Of a stretch of 64,000 bases of DNA, positions 32,782 through 41,328 are shown piece by piece (the stretch's first letter is position 1; each line of letters begins with the position of its first letter). Below the pieces are notes generated by a model. The model had not been told where the DNA came from. It ran no database searches and saw nothing but the letters and a program-made list of their open reading frames with translations. A program made the translations under genes and the position numbers. Source of the stretch: Tidjanibacter sp. (GTDB lineage: Bacteria > Bacteroidota > Bacteroidia > Bacteroidales > Rikenellaceae); the NCBI GenBank assembly GCA_017396085.1, contig JAFQNC010000001.1:1-64000 (forward strand), read 5' to 3'.

Positions 32782-34641
32782 ATGAAAAGATACGGAACTC
32801 TGTGGGCTCTTGCAGTGGCAACCCTCCTGATGTCGTGTGCTCCCACCCAAAAGACTCCTGTGGTGATTGTGGGTGGAGGTGCTTCGGGCGTGAGTGCGGG
32901 TGTGCAGGCAGCGAGGATGGGGGTGGAAACCCTCATCTTGGAGCAGACGCCATGGGTGGGTGGAATGCTCACTTCGGCAGGCGTGAGTTGCATTGATGGC
33001 AACTACAAGATGCGTAGCGGCATTTTCGGGGAGTTCACCGACTCCCTTGCGGCCCGTTATGGTGGCTACCCTGCAATGCAAACGGGCTGGGTGAGCAACA
33101 TCAACTTTGACCCCCACGTGGGGCAGGCTGTGCTCACCAACATCTGCGCCTCTTGCGCCGACCTCCTTACGGTGGAACGAAACGCAGAGGTGCTCAAAAT
33201 CAGCAAACGCAACGGCGGCTGGAAGGTGCTCTATCGCAACGCCCAAGGGCGCAAGAGGTGCGCTGTGGCCGAGGTGCTGATTGATGGCACCGAACTGGGC
33301 GATGTGGCCGCAGCGTGTGGGGTGGACTACCGCATCGGTATGGACTCAAGGCACGACACGGGGGAGAGCATTGCCCCCGAGGTTGCCAACGATGTTATTC
33401 AGGACCTCACCTACGTTGCTTTCCTCAAAGACTACGGCCCCGATGCCGACTGCACCATCCCGCAACCGCAGGGCTACGACCCCGCACAGTTTGCCAATTC
33501 GTGCCTCAATCCGTTGAGCGATGGGGTGGCCGAAACGGGCCAGACGGTGTGGCCTGCGGGGATGATGATTTCCTATGGCCGCACACCCGAGGGGCGCTAT
33601 ATGATAAACTGGCCCATCTATGGTAACGACTTCTACGCCAACATCATAGAAGCTTCGCCTGCCGAGCGGCAAAGGGCTTTGGAGGAGGCCAAAAACTTCA
33701 CCCTCTGTTTTGTCTACTTCATTCAGACTCAACTCGGTATGAAAAACCTCGGCATCGCAGACGATGTTTTCCCCACCGATGACGGACTACCTCTGTTCCC
33801 CTACCACAGGGAGTCGAGGCGCATTGTGGGAGAGGCCTTTTTCACTATGGATGCGGCCGCTGCTCCCTACGACTACGAGAGCCCCTATTATAGGACCGGC
33901 ATTGCGGTTGGCGACTATGCGGTGGACCACCACCACTTCCGCCACCCGCAGTGGCGCAACCTGCCCGACCTGCATTTCTACCCCATTCCTTCGTTCAACG
34001 TACCCCTCGGAGTGATTATTCCGCAGGGAGTGGAGGGACTTTTGGTTACGGAAAAGTCGGTGTCGGTGTCAAACCTCATCAATGGAGCCACCCGCCTGCA
34101 ACCCGTAGTGATGCAACTCGGACAAGCGGCAGGTGTGGTTGCTGCGCTTGCGGTGAAGGAGGACAAAGGGGTTGATGAGGTGTCGGTGAGGGAGGTGCAG
34201 AGCGAACTGCTCGCATCGGGCGGCTACATTATGCCCTATGTGGACCTGCCGAAAGAACATCCCCACTTTGGAGCCCTGCAACGCATTGGTGCCACGGGTA
34301 TCCTGCGTGGCGAGGGTAGGAATGTGGGCTGGGAGAACCAGACGCTTTTCAGGGCCAATGACCCGCTGCTGGCCGAGGAGGTCCACGCCGAGGAGTTCTA
34401 TGGTGGCTCGTTGGGACTTGGTAGGGGAGAGGTTACGATTGGAACGCTTACCGGGGCATTGAGGAGTTTGGGTGCCCACATACCTACGCCTGAGGGGGAG
34501 TGGTGGACCTCGTTGGGATTGGAGAACTACTCACCGAGCCGCACTGCAACAAGACTTGAAGCAGCAGTGGTGGTGGATGCACTTTTTAGGCCCTTTGAAC
34601 TGTTGGATGTGGACTTTGACGGAGAGTTCAAACGCTATTGA
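32782..34641 (+). CDS. exported FAD-dependent oxidoreductase (lipoprotein)
   Basis: A 619-residue flavoprotein with a lipoprotein-type leader (LWALAVATLLMSC, lipidated Cys at about 19). The FAD-binding motif VVIVGGGASGVSAGVQAARMG follows at once (the family's GxGxxG is GGGASG), then LILEQTPWVGGMLTSAG and the TELGDVAAACG motif of the FAD_oxidored (PF12831) family. A C-terminal FAD contact region is SVSVSNLINGATRLQPVVMQ. Homologues in Bacteroidetes often accompany glycan use, but no polysaccharide genes adjoin here. A strong purine ribosome-binding stretch (AGAGAGGGGAGAAG) precedes ATG 32782, unusual for this genome. Substrate is unknown. A terminator follows. Confidence 0.85.
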   Translation: MKRYGTLWALAVATLLMSCAPTQKTPVVIVGGGASGVSAGVQAARMGVETLILEQTPWVGGMLTSAGVSCIDGNYKMRSGIFGEFTDSLAARYGGYPAMQTGWVSNINFDPHVGQAVLTNICASCADLLTVERNAEVLKISKRNGGWKVLYRNAQGRKRCAVAEVLIDGTELGDVAAACGVDYRIGMDSRHDTGESIAPEVANDVIQDLTYVAFLKDYGPDADCTIPQPQGYDPAQFANSCLNPLSDGVAETGQTVWPAGMMISYGRTPEGRYMINWPIYGNDFYANIIEASPAERQRALEEAKNFTLCFVYFIQTQLGMKNLGIADDVFPTDDGLPLFPYHRESRRIVGEAFFTMDAAAAPYDYESPYYRTGIAVGDYAVDHHHFRHPQWRNLPDLHFYPIPSFNVPLGVIIPQGVEGLLVTEKSVSVSNLINGATRLQPVVMQLGQAAGVVAALAVKEDKGVDEVSVREVQSELLASGGYIMPYVDLPKEHPHFGALQRIGATGILRGEGRNVGWENQTLFRANDPLLAEEVHAEEFYGGSLGLGRGEVTIGTLTGALRSLGAHIPTPEGEWWTSLGLENYSPSRTATRLEAAVVVDALFRPFELLDVDFDGEFKRY

Positions 34642-34655
34642 TGCTCCCACTCGCA

Positions 34656-34702
34656 AAGAAAAAACAAGTCGGAACGTGTACCGTTCCGACTTGTTTTTTC
34701 TT
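34656..34702. terminator. long bidirectional terminator
   Basis: A perfect 21-bp stem (arm core ACAAGTCGGAACG against CGTTCCGACTTGT) encloses a five-base loop TGTAC. It is bounded by A6 and T6 runs, between the oxidoreductase gene and a convergent barrel gene. Confidence 0.9.
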
Positions 34703-34716
34703 GGAATAGAGTGGCG

Positions 34717-35277
34717 TTAGAACCTCCAACCTGCCGAGATTTGCAGCATACCCGAGTAGGCATCTTTGGTCTGGGTGGAGATGGGAGTAAGGCCGTAGCA
34801 ATACCTGCCTTCAAGGACCATACCGAAGTCGAAGTCGTAGGCCATACCGGCAATCAGCTGAATGTTGAACTTGTTGAAGTCGCCGTCAATGCTGATGTCG
34901 GTCTTGGCATTGGTCTTGATGCCGGAGTGGATAAGGTAGTCGAAGGAGGCACCCATCTGGAGGTTGAGGCCGTCAATCACGTAGTACTTACCCACAATGG
35001 GCATAGAGATGTAGTTGAGTCGCACCTTGGTGTCGAGTTCATCATCCACCTTGAAGCCCTGCATCGAGAAGAGCAAGTCGCCCTCGATTACAAACCAATT
35101 GGTGGCCACGCTCTCAAAGAAAAGACCTGCGCTGATACCCTCACGCAATTTGAGGTCGGGCACACCGTTGATGGTGGCGAAGGTTGCACCAACCTTTGGT
35201 CCCCAAGCCCAACCTTGGGCGGAGGCAGCCACGGTAACCATCAGTGCCGTAGCACACATAAGTAAAATCTTTTTCAT
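34717..35277 (-). CDS. outer-membrane beta-barrel protein (PorT/OmpW-like)
   Basis: A 186-residue exported protein. The signal peptide is MKKILLMCATALMVTVAASA with cleavage before QGWAWG. The mature part alternates polar and hydrophobic residues in strands typical of eight-stranded barrels, opening GPKVGATFATI. Mid-strands are LNYISMPIVGKYYVIDGLNLQMG, as in the PorT family outer membrane beta-barrel domain (the fragment YISMPIVGKYY is diagnostic), and it ends on an aromatic residue (AGWRF). Function is unknown. It is monocistronic on the minus strand, facing a terminator. Confidence 0.85.
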   Translation of the reverse strand: MKKILLMCATALMVTVAASAQGWAWGPKVGATFATINGVPDLKLREGISAGLFFESVATNWFVIEGDLLFSMQGFKVDDELDTKVRLNYISMPIVGKYYVIDGLNLQMGASFDYLIHSGIKTNAKTDISIDGDFNKFNIQLIAGMAYDFDFGMVLEGRYCYGLTPISTQTKDAYSGMLQISAGWRF

Positions 35278-35396
35278 AACATTTTGTTTTTATTTGGTTA
35301 AACATAGCCGCCACGCAACCTCTGTTTTGCGCCCGACTTTTGCCCCAAAGAGGACAAAACAAGTGCCAAAGGGGCGTTTTGTATGGAAAAATTGCC

Positions 35397-35404
35397 TACC
35401 TTTG
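35397..35404 (+). promoter_or_regulatory. -7 box for the yeiH-prmC-recX run
   Basis: TACCTTTG matches TAnnTTTG, 27 bases before the yeiH ATG. A TTTG at 35378 is closer (15 bases) than the usual -33 spacing. Confidence 0.5.
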
Positions 35405-35431
35405 GGGCGAAACTGAAGATGATAAGATACA

Positions 35432-36376
35432 ATGAGTAGCAACAAAACGAGCAAAGAGCGAATGATGTACACGCTGCGCACGATGACCTATTGGCTCTGC
35501 GCCATAGGCAGCCTTTGGGTGTCGCCTGCAGTGGCACTTTTTATGGGTATCGTGCTGGCCCTCACCATCGGAGCCCCCTATGGGACCTACAACAAGAAGG
35601 TGTCGAAGGTGCTCCTTCAGGCCTCGGTGGTGGGCCTTGGATTTGGTATGAATCTGCACGCCTCGTTGGCAGCAGGCCGTGAGGGTATGCTCTTCACGAT
35701 TGTGTCGGTGGTGGGAGTGATGTTGCTGGGTGTGCTGCTCGGCAGGGTGCTGAAGGTAAACCCCAAGAACGCCTACCTCATATCCTCCGGTACGGCCATT
35801 TGTGGCGGTAGTGCCATTGCTGCCGTGGCTCCGATTATTGACGCAGACGACAACGACACCTCGCTGGCGTTGGCCACCATATTCATCCTCAATGCCGTAG
35901 CCCTCTTTGTATTTCCGCCCATCGGCCACGCACTCGGACTGAGCGAGCAACAGTTTGGCACGTGGGCAGCCATCGCCATTCACGACACAAGCTCGGTGGT
36001 GGGTGCAGGTGCGGCCTATGGCGAGGAGGCTCTGGCGGTGGCCACCACCATCAAACTCACCCGTGCGCTGTGGATATTCCCCTTGGCACTGGTGTCGGTG
36101 TTGGTGTTCCGTTCCAAGGGTAAGCGTGTGGCCATTCCGTGGTTCATCCTGATGTTCATTGTGGCTATGGTGTGCAACACCTATCTTCCCCTGCCCGAAT
36201 GGCTCACGGGAGGTATCGTTAAGGTGGCTCGCAAGGCCCTTTGCCTCACGCTGTTCCTCATCGGTTGCGGACTCTCCGTTGGGGCCATACGCAAGGTGGG
36301 TGCCAAGCCGCTTGTACTGGGTGTGGTGCTGTGGACCATTATATCGCTGACCACTTTGGCTGTTGTAATGATTTGA
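35432..36376 (+). CDS. YeiH/UPF0324-family permease
   Basis: A 314-residue polytopic membrane protein of the UPF0324 family, which includes E. coli YeiH and is often labelled putative sulfate exporter. About ten hydrophobic segments are visible. Family landmarks include LLQASVVGLGFGMNL, SSGTAICGGSAIAAVAPII and AIAIHDTSSVVGAGAAYG. Transport of sulfate or another sulfonate is a family proposal with little proof. It is followed after six bases by prmC, then recX, so the three may be co-transcribed without a functional link. Confidence 0.88.
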   Translation: MSSNKTSKERMMYTLRTMTYWLCAIGSLWVSPAVALFMGIVLALTIGAPYGTYNKKVSKVLLQASVVGLGFGMNLHASLAAGREGMLFTIVSVVGVMLLGVLLGRVLKVNPKNAYLISSGTAICGGSAIAAVAPIIDADDNDTSLALATIFILNAVALFVFPPIGHALGLSEQQFGTWAAIAIHDTSSVVGAGAAYGEEALAVATTIKLTRALWIFPLALVSVLVFRSKGKRVAIPWFILMFIVAMVCNTYLPLPEWLTGGIVKVARKALCLTLFLIGCGLSVGAIRKVGAKPLVLGVVLWTIISLTTLAVVMI

Positions 36377-36382
36377 TAGACA

Positions 36383-37231
36383 ATGACTCGCAGGGAACTG
36401 TATAACAAAGTGTGGATGAGCGTTGCTCCTCTCTACGACCACCCCGAACCCGTGGCGGTGGCCGAGCGCATTTGTGCCGACCTGTATGGCTTCGACCGCT
36501 TTGGTATGACGCTTATGCCGAGTGCCGAGGTGGAGGGGTTTGACGAGGAGGCTTTTGAGCAGGTGTGCAAACGGCTTGCCGAGGGGTGTCCGGTGCAATA
36601 CGTGGTGGGCCACACGGAGTTCTGCGACCTTCGCTTTGCGGTGCGAGAGGGTGTGCTGGTGCCGAGGCCCGAAACGGAACAACTCGTAAGGCTCGTGGCC
36701 GAGAAACACCCCAACAGCGGGGTGCGCCTGATGGATATTGGTACGGGTAGTGGTGCCATTGCCGTGTCGCTGGCTAAACTGATTGAGGGTGCGAGGGTTA
36801 CGGCTGTGGATGTGTCGGAAGATGCACTTGCTGTGGCGAGCGAAAATGCCGCTGCCAATGGCGCAAAGGTGGAGTTTGTGAGGGCCGATATTTTCGCCTA
36901 CGAGCCCACCCCCGAAAGTCTTGATGTGGTGGTGTCCAACCCTCCCTACATTCCAGAGAGTGAACGCTCACAGATGGCCCGCAATGTGGTCGGCTATGAG
37001 CCCTCGTTGGCGCTGTTTGTGCCCGACCATAGCCCGATAATGTTCTATCAGTGCATTGCCGATGTGGCCCGAGCCACGCTTGTGGCGGGCGGTGCGCTCT
37101 ACTTTGAGGTGCACGAGCGATATGCCTCAGAGGTGGCCGAGTGCCTTGTTTGTAGAGGTTTTGTAGAGGTTAAGGTGATTGAGGATTTCTTCTTCAAACC
37201 TCGCATTGTGTCGGCCCGCAAGCCTCGGTAA
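36383..37231 (+). CDS. prmC: release factor glutamine methyltransferase
   Basis: PrmC (HemK) methylates the glutamine of the GGQ motif in peptide chain release factors. The 282-residue protein has an N-terminal helical domain, the connecting motif YVVGHTEFCDLRFAVREGVLVPRPET, the SAM motif LMDIGTGSGAIAVSLAK and the catalytic NPPY in VVVSNPPYIPESERSQM. Length is normal. ATG 36383 comes six bases after the stop of the permease gene. recX follows 48 bases downstream. Confidence 0.94.
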   Translation: MTRRELYNKVWMSVAPLYDHPEPVAVAERICADLYGFDRFGMTLMPSAEVEGFDEEAFEQVCKRLAEGCPVQYVVGHTEFCDLRFAVREGVLVPRPETEQLVRLVAEKHPNSGVRLMDIGTGSGAIAVSLAKLIEGARVTAVDVSEDALAVASENAAANGAKVEFVRADIFAYEPTPESLDVVVSNPPYIPESERSQMARNVVGYEPSLALFVPDHSPIMFYQCIADVARATLVAGGALYFEVHERYASEVAECLVCRGFVEVKVIEDFFFKPRIVSARKPR

Positions 37232-37279
37232 ATAGTCTCTTTTCCCCATTTTTGATAGTCTAACACACACTCCCCCAAT

Positions 37280-37786
37280 ATGACCTACACCCCAAAAACA
37301 TACGCCCCCAAGGTGCCCCGTACCAAAACTCCCGAGCAGGCGCTCTCCTCGCTTATGAGGCTCTGCGCAAGGGCCGAAAAGTGCAGTGGCGATGCGCTGC
37401 GACTGATGCGCCGTTGGGGACTCTCGGATGCCGATGCACAGGGGGTGCTTGCCCGCCTTGTGAGGGAGCGTTTCATTGACGACCGCCGCTATGCCGAGGC
37501 CTATGTGAGGGAGAAGGTGCGCTTTTCGGGGTGGGGTGCCCACAAGATTAGGGCCTCGTTGAGGGCCAAGTCGGTGGCACCTGCCATTGTGGAGGCCGCC
37601 TTGGCTGAGTTCGCCCCCTCCGACAACAACCGAGAGCGACTCTCGGAAATGATACGAAAAAAGGCCGCAAAGACCTCCTATAAAGATGCTTACGACCTAA
37701 AAGCAAAACTTGTTCGTTTCGGTATGAGCCGAGGCTTCGACCTCAATGACGTGTTGGCCGCTACCGAAGAATTCCTTGCCGAGTGA
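37280..37786 (+). CDS. recX: RecX regulatory protein
   Basis: RecX modulates RecA filaments. The 168-residue protein is built from three-helix RecX repeats: EQALSSLMRLCARAEKCSGD, then VLARLVRERFIDDRRYAEAYVREK, then the GWGAHKIRASLRAKSVAPAIVEAAL repeat and a last repeat ending in FGMSRGFDLNDVLAATEEF. The motif FIDDRRYAEAYVREK is characteristic. recA is not in the window. Its last 26 bases overlap the 3' end of a convergent aminotransferase gene. Confidence 0.9.
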   Translation: MTYTPKTYAPKVPRTKTPEQALSSLMRLCARAEKCSGDALRLMRRWGLSDADAQGVLARLVRERFIDDRRYAEAYVREKVRFSGWGAHKIRASLRAKSVAPAIVEAALAEFAPSDNNRERLSEMIRKKAAKTSYKDAYDLKAKLVRFGMSRGFDLNDVLAATEEFLAE

Positions 37787-38573
37787 GGGCCCTCAGGTGT
37801 GGCTCCAAACGGTGGGCTGTGATGCTGTGCAGAAGCCTGTCGCCCGCACTCCCAACCATCTGAATACCAACTGGTGTGAAGGCCATAATCTCCTCGTAAT
37901 CACCAATTTCATCCACTCTCAACTCTCCTTCCACAAGTGGCACTCCTGCCATTTCGCACACCCTTGCCATCAAGTCGCGCTCTGCCGAGGGCCGTGCCCC
38001 CTTGCCTATGGCGGTGGTCAGCAAAGTGTTGCCACGCAGGGCATAGAGAGGGTTGTCGCCTGTGGATATGAGCGTGCCGGCACGATTGGCTCGCAGCCCA
38101 ATGCCCGCACCACTGCGGATGGCAAAATCATCGGCAAAACGTGCCGCCGTAAGCGACACGGCCGTGTGGTGTTTCTCAAAGGGAATTTCGTAGTTTGCTA
38201 TGGCTGCCTGTGGGCGTAGACTTAGTAGCGAATACCCATCGTAGGGTGTTGAGGCCAAGTGGGTTAGCAGCGTGTCGCACCCTCCGTCTTGGTTGGGTAT
38301 GAGGTAGAGATTGAGGGTGTTGCCGTGCTCGGGGTAGATGCCATAGTAGAGCAACCCACGCACCTGACCGGCCACCTCCTCGGCCGTTACCTCGGGCCTC
38401 ACTCCATAGAGAGTTTGGAAGGAGCCGAGGGCGTGGTGCAATTTGAGAGCCACGTGCATAGGTTGGTGGGCGTAGGTGTTGATTGTGGTGTAGACCCAGT
38501 TACGCCCCAAAAGAGTCTCGGGGCTCAAACCTGCCTCGCTCCACGAGGTGCGCTCTCCGTTGTAGTAAATCAT
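37761..38573 (-). CDS. class IV aminotransferase-like PLP protein
   Basis: A 270-residue protein with the fold-type IV PLP layout of branched-chain and D-amino-acid aminotransferases. An early arm (MIYYNGERTSW) leads into LKLHHALGSFQTLYGV. A central region PFEKHHTAVSLTAARFADDFAI occupies the catalytic-lysine segment (possibly Lys in PFEKHH). TLISTGDNPLYALRGNTLLT follows, matching the N-F/phosphate-binding strand, then GARPSAERDLM. The family's Glu at IxxEGxxSN is not evident (LRANRAGTLIS instead), so activity and substrate are uncertain. It is third in the tilS-holA run and overlaps recX at the 3' end. Confidence 0.72.
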   Translation of the reverse strand: MIYYNGERTSWSEAGLSPETLLGRNWVYTTINTYAHQPMHVALKLHHALGSFQTLYGVRPEVTAEEVAGQVRGLLYYGIYPEHGNTLNLYLIPNQDGGCDTLLTHLASTPYDGYSLLSLRPQAAIANYEIPFEKHHTAVSLTAARFADDFAIRSGAGIGLRANRAGTLISTGDNPLYALRGNTLLTTAIGKGARPSAERDLMARVCEMAGVPLVEGELRVDEIGDYEEIMAFTPVGIQMVGSAGDRLLHSITAHRLEPHLRALTRQGILR

Positions 38574-38603
38574 ATTTCTATAAGCCGTTAGCCATCAACT
38601 GGT

Positions 38604-39671
38604 TTATAACATCATAATCTTCATTAGCAACTCTCGGAGGAGTTCGCCCGGCTCGGCTCCGCCACCACCAATACCCTTGCTCTTCATATCATACTCCCTG
38701 ATGTAGCCCAAGATGACGAAAATCTTCTTGTTGGGGTAGAGTGCTGCCGCCTGCTTGTAGCCACCCAGCATAAAGGGCGACACCTTCAGCAGACCTGCCA
38801 ACTCTGCATCGCTCACGGGAGGCAGGCCCTTTACCCTTGTCTGCCAAGCCTTGTAGTTGATGATGAAGAGTTTTTGGAAGTACCCAAAGAGGGTGGAGAT
38901 GGTAACCACCATCGGGTTGCTCTTCTGATTGCGCCCAAAGTAGTCGGCTATGCGCATAGCCTTGGCAAACTGCTTGCGTGCCACGGCCTCAATGAGTTCA
39001 AAATTGTTGTACTCCTTGCTTATGCCGATGTTCTGCTCAATGTGGTCGGCAGTGATGGTCTTGGTGCCCTCGGGCAGTCGTGTGAGGAGTTTGTCAAACT
39101 CGTTGATGATTTTGGCAATGTCGGTACCCATATGGTCGGTAACCATTTTGAGGGCCTTTTCCTCAATGGTGCAACCTTTGGTGCGTTTGATGTAGCCGGC
39201 GAGCCAAGGGGCGAGTTCGTTGTCGTAGGGCTTTGACGACTCAAAGACCACACCCTTTGCAAGCGAGTGCTTGTAGAAGGTGGTGCGCTTGTCCACACTC
39301 TTACCCTTGCAGGCCACCACCAACACGGTGGTTGGGGCAGGCGAGGCGGTGTAGAGCGACAGGGTGTCAATCTTCTTGAGCGAGGCAGCGTCTTTGACGA
39401 TGATGACCATTCGGCCACCCATCATAGGCATCTGTCGGGCATAGTTGATGATGGTGCCCTCATCGGTGTCCTTACCATAGACCACAATCTGGTTGAAAGC
39501 CCTCTCGTGCTCCTCCAACAGGTTGTTTTCCAGCAACTCCACCAGAGAGTCCACAAAATAGCCTTCCTCGCCCATAAGCAGGTAGATGGGGGCGAACTTG
39601 TGCGCCTTGATGTCGGCCACAAGTTGCTCATACTGTGCGTAGGAATCTCTGAAACGTACTGCCTTTGCCAT
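38604..39671 (-). CDS. holA: DNA polymerase III delta subunit
   Basis: HolA opens the beta clamp within the clamp loader. The 355-residue protein has the N-terminal AAA-like start FAPIYLLMGEEGYFVDSLVELLEN, the segment MMGGRMVIIVKDA, the C-terminal collar-like helices around LIEAVARKQFAKAMRIADYF, and LSPFMLGGYKQAA-type sequence (here KVSPFMLGGYKQAAAL). It starts at ATG 39671, 15 bases after the tilS stop, and is followed by the aminotransferase after 30 bases, so the three form a minus-strand operon. Confidence 0.9.
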   Translation of the reverse strand: MAKAVRFRDSYAQYEQLVADIKAHKFAPIYLLMGEEGYFVDSLVELLENNLLEEHERAFNQIVVYGKDTDEGTIINYARQMPMMGGRMVIIVKDAASLKKIDTLSLYTASPAPTTVLVVACKGKSVDKRTTFYKHSLAKGVVFESSKPYDNELAPWLAGYIKRTKGCTIEEKALKMVTDHMGTDIAKIINEFDKLLTRLPEGTKTITADHIEQNIGISKEYNNFELIEAVARKQFAKAMRIADYFGRNQKSNPMVVTISTLFGYFQKLFIINYKAWQTRVKGLPPVSDAELAGLLKVSPFMLGGYKQAAALYPNKKIFVILGYIREYDMKSKGIGGGGAEPGELLRELLMKIMML

Positions 39672-39686
39672 AATGGTCCATGTGTT

Positions 39687-41039
39687 CTATACTATTTCCT
39701 TGACAATCTTGACCACATTCTCCGTTGCGGAGGTGATTTTGTACCTCTCGTCAATGCGGTGTCCCACGAGCCACACAATCTGCTCGCCAGCACACAGCAC
39801 AAACTGACGGCTCTTCTCGGCCATCGACACTTTGGCGTTGATGAGGTAGTCGCTCACCTTCTTCTCGCCACTCATACCGAGGGGCACAAACCTGTCGCCC
39901 TCCCTCCACTTGCGCAGTGTGAGAGGCTCGGTGAGGGTGTCGGTATCCAGCAGGGCGATGTTGTCGGGCTGGAAGAGCGAGTCAATGTGGTCTATGTTGG
40001 TGCGCTCAATGTAGAGCACCGAGTTGCCGCAGTAGACCTTGGACTTGCCGAGGTCAAAGGGCACTTCGCACTCGTCATCCACACCGATGCGGGATATTAC
40101 AATGCGCCCACGGTCAATGTAGGCCACCCAGTCGCGTGAGTAGAAACGCTTTCCGGTGGCCCCTGCACGCAGGGCATCACACAGACTATCCACCACATCG
40201 CCCTTGAAACCGTAGTTTTGGCTCATCAGCTCGTAGATTACGAAGTTGAGCGGAAAGCCTCGGTCTATCTTTGCGGGGTTGATGATGTCCTCTCCACCGA
40301 AGTGCTCCACCGCCTCGGCCTCAATCTTGCCAATGGCGTGGTTGATGAAGTGCTGCGCATCGGTCAGACGGTCGATGTTGCTACCCATTGTTTGTGTGAA
40401 CGAGGGCACAATCTCCCTCAGTCGGGGTACAATGCCGAGCCTGATTTTGTTGCGCAAGTACTTGGTGGAACGATTGGAGGAGTCCTCACGGAAGGGTATC
40501 TTGTGCGCTTTGGCGTAGTCGTTGATTTCGTGTCGGGTGGCAAAGAGCAGGGGGCGTATGATGCGCCCGTTGGTGAGGCTTATACCCGTGAGCCCTTTGA
40601 GGCCGGTGCCACGCAGGAGGTTGATGAAAAATGTTTCGATGCTGTCGTCAGCGTGGTGTGCCACGGCTATGGTGTCGTATCCCTCATCGGTACACAACTC
40701 GGCAAACCACCCATAGCGCAACCTGCGTGCGGCAATCTGCACGCTCTCACCCGTTGCGGCCATCTCGCCTTTGGTGTCAAAACGGCGATTGTAGCAGGGC
40801 ACTCCGAGTGCGGCGGCCTGCTCGGCCACGAGCACCTCGTCTTCTTCGCTCTCGGTGCCACGCAACTGGAAGTTGCAGTGTGCCACACCCACATTAAATC
40901 CGGCCTCCACAAAGAGGTGCATCATCACCATTGAGTCCACACCGCCACTGACAGTCAGCAGTATGCGATTGTCGGCTGTGGCGAGTTGGTGCTCTTTGAT
41001 GTACTCCCTAAACCTGTATGTCAGATTTTCAACTTTCAA
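39687..41039 (-). CDS. tilS: tRNA(Ile)-lysidine synthetase
   Basis: TilS adds lysine to C34 of the CAU-anticodon isoleucine tRNA so that it reads AUA. The 450-residue protein has the PP-loop ATP pyrophosphatase motif LTVSGGVDSMVMMHLF near the N-terminus, HCNFQLRGTESEEDE, AVAHHADDSIETFFINLLRGTGLKGLTGI, and the C-terminal TilS domain with LRKWREGDRFVPLGMSGEKKVSDYLIN. The frame opens at a TTG at 41039, with an in-frame stop two codons upstream and no nearby ATG before the PP-loop, so a TTG start is indicated. holA follows directly. Confidence 0.93.
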   Translation of the reverse strand: MKVENLTYRFREYIKEHQLATADNRILLTVSGGVDSMVMMHLFVEAGFNVGVAHCNFQLRGTESEEDEVLVAEQAAALGVPCYNRRFDTKGEMAATGESVQIAARRLRYGWFAELCTDEGYDTIAVAHHADDSIETFFINLLRGTGLKGLTGISLTNGRIIRPLLFATRHEINDYAKAHKIPFREDSSNRSTKYLRNKIRLGIVPRLREIVPSFTQTMGSNIDRLTDAQHFINHAIGKIEAEAVEHFGGEDIINPAKIDRGFPLNFVIYELMSQNYGFKGDVVDSLCDALRAGATGKRFYSRDWVAYIDRGRIVISRIGVDDECEVPFDLGKSKVYCGNSVLYIERTNIDHIDSLFQPDNIALLDTDTLTEPLTLRKWREGDRFVPLGMSGEKKVSDYLINAKVSMAEKSRQFVLCAGEQIVWLVGHRIDERYKITSATENVVKIVKEIV

Positions 41040-41107
41040 TGCTTATGTTCTTAATTTTTAGTTCTATGGGTATCTTTTTTAATGTCTGGGCCATCTTGGC
41101 CTACTGG

Positions 41108-41328
41108 GTTTTTTAGGGGCCTTAATGGCCTTAAGGGCTTTAAGGACTTTAGTGAGTCTTTCCTTTCTGCCTTTCCAAAACAGACGCCCCCGCCCTTCGG
41201 GCTGCTCGGCGGGGCCGCCGAGCGCAATTTCGACCACCCCTCCCAGCCTCCCCTTTCGTAGGGGAGGGGTACTCAGAGGGGGACAATTTCGAATTCTCAA
41301 TTCTCAATTCTCAATTTTCAATTCTCAA
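41108..41328. repeat. composite repeat downstream of murB (left arm)
   Basis: Modules in order: 9-mer array (GGCCTTAATGGCCTTAAGGG, about 41113-41155), pyrimidine spacer, GC-rich element beginning CAGACGCCCCCGCCCTTCGG (about 41182), palindrome around CTCCCCTTTCGTAGGGGAGG, GAGGGGGACAATTTCGAATT, then repeated AATTCTC units. The TGA stop of murB lies within the last repeat unit. An inverted copy at 43976-44190 frames murB and the DUF4301 gene. The gap 41040-41107 before it shows nothing recognisable. Confidence 0.85.

Noticed and set aside
37761-38573. Naming the class IV aminotransferase-like gene as ilvE or pabC
   Set aside because: The fold type is recognisable, but the catalytic segment is divergent and the neighbours give no pathway, so no specific symbol was assigned.
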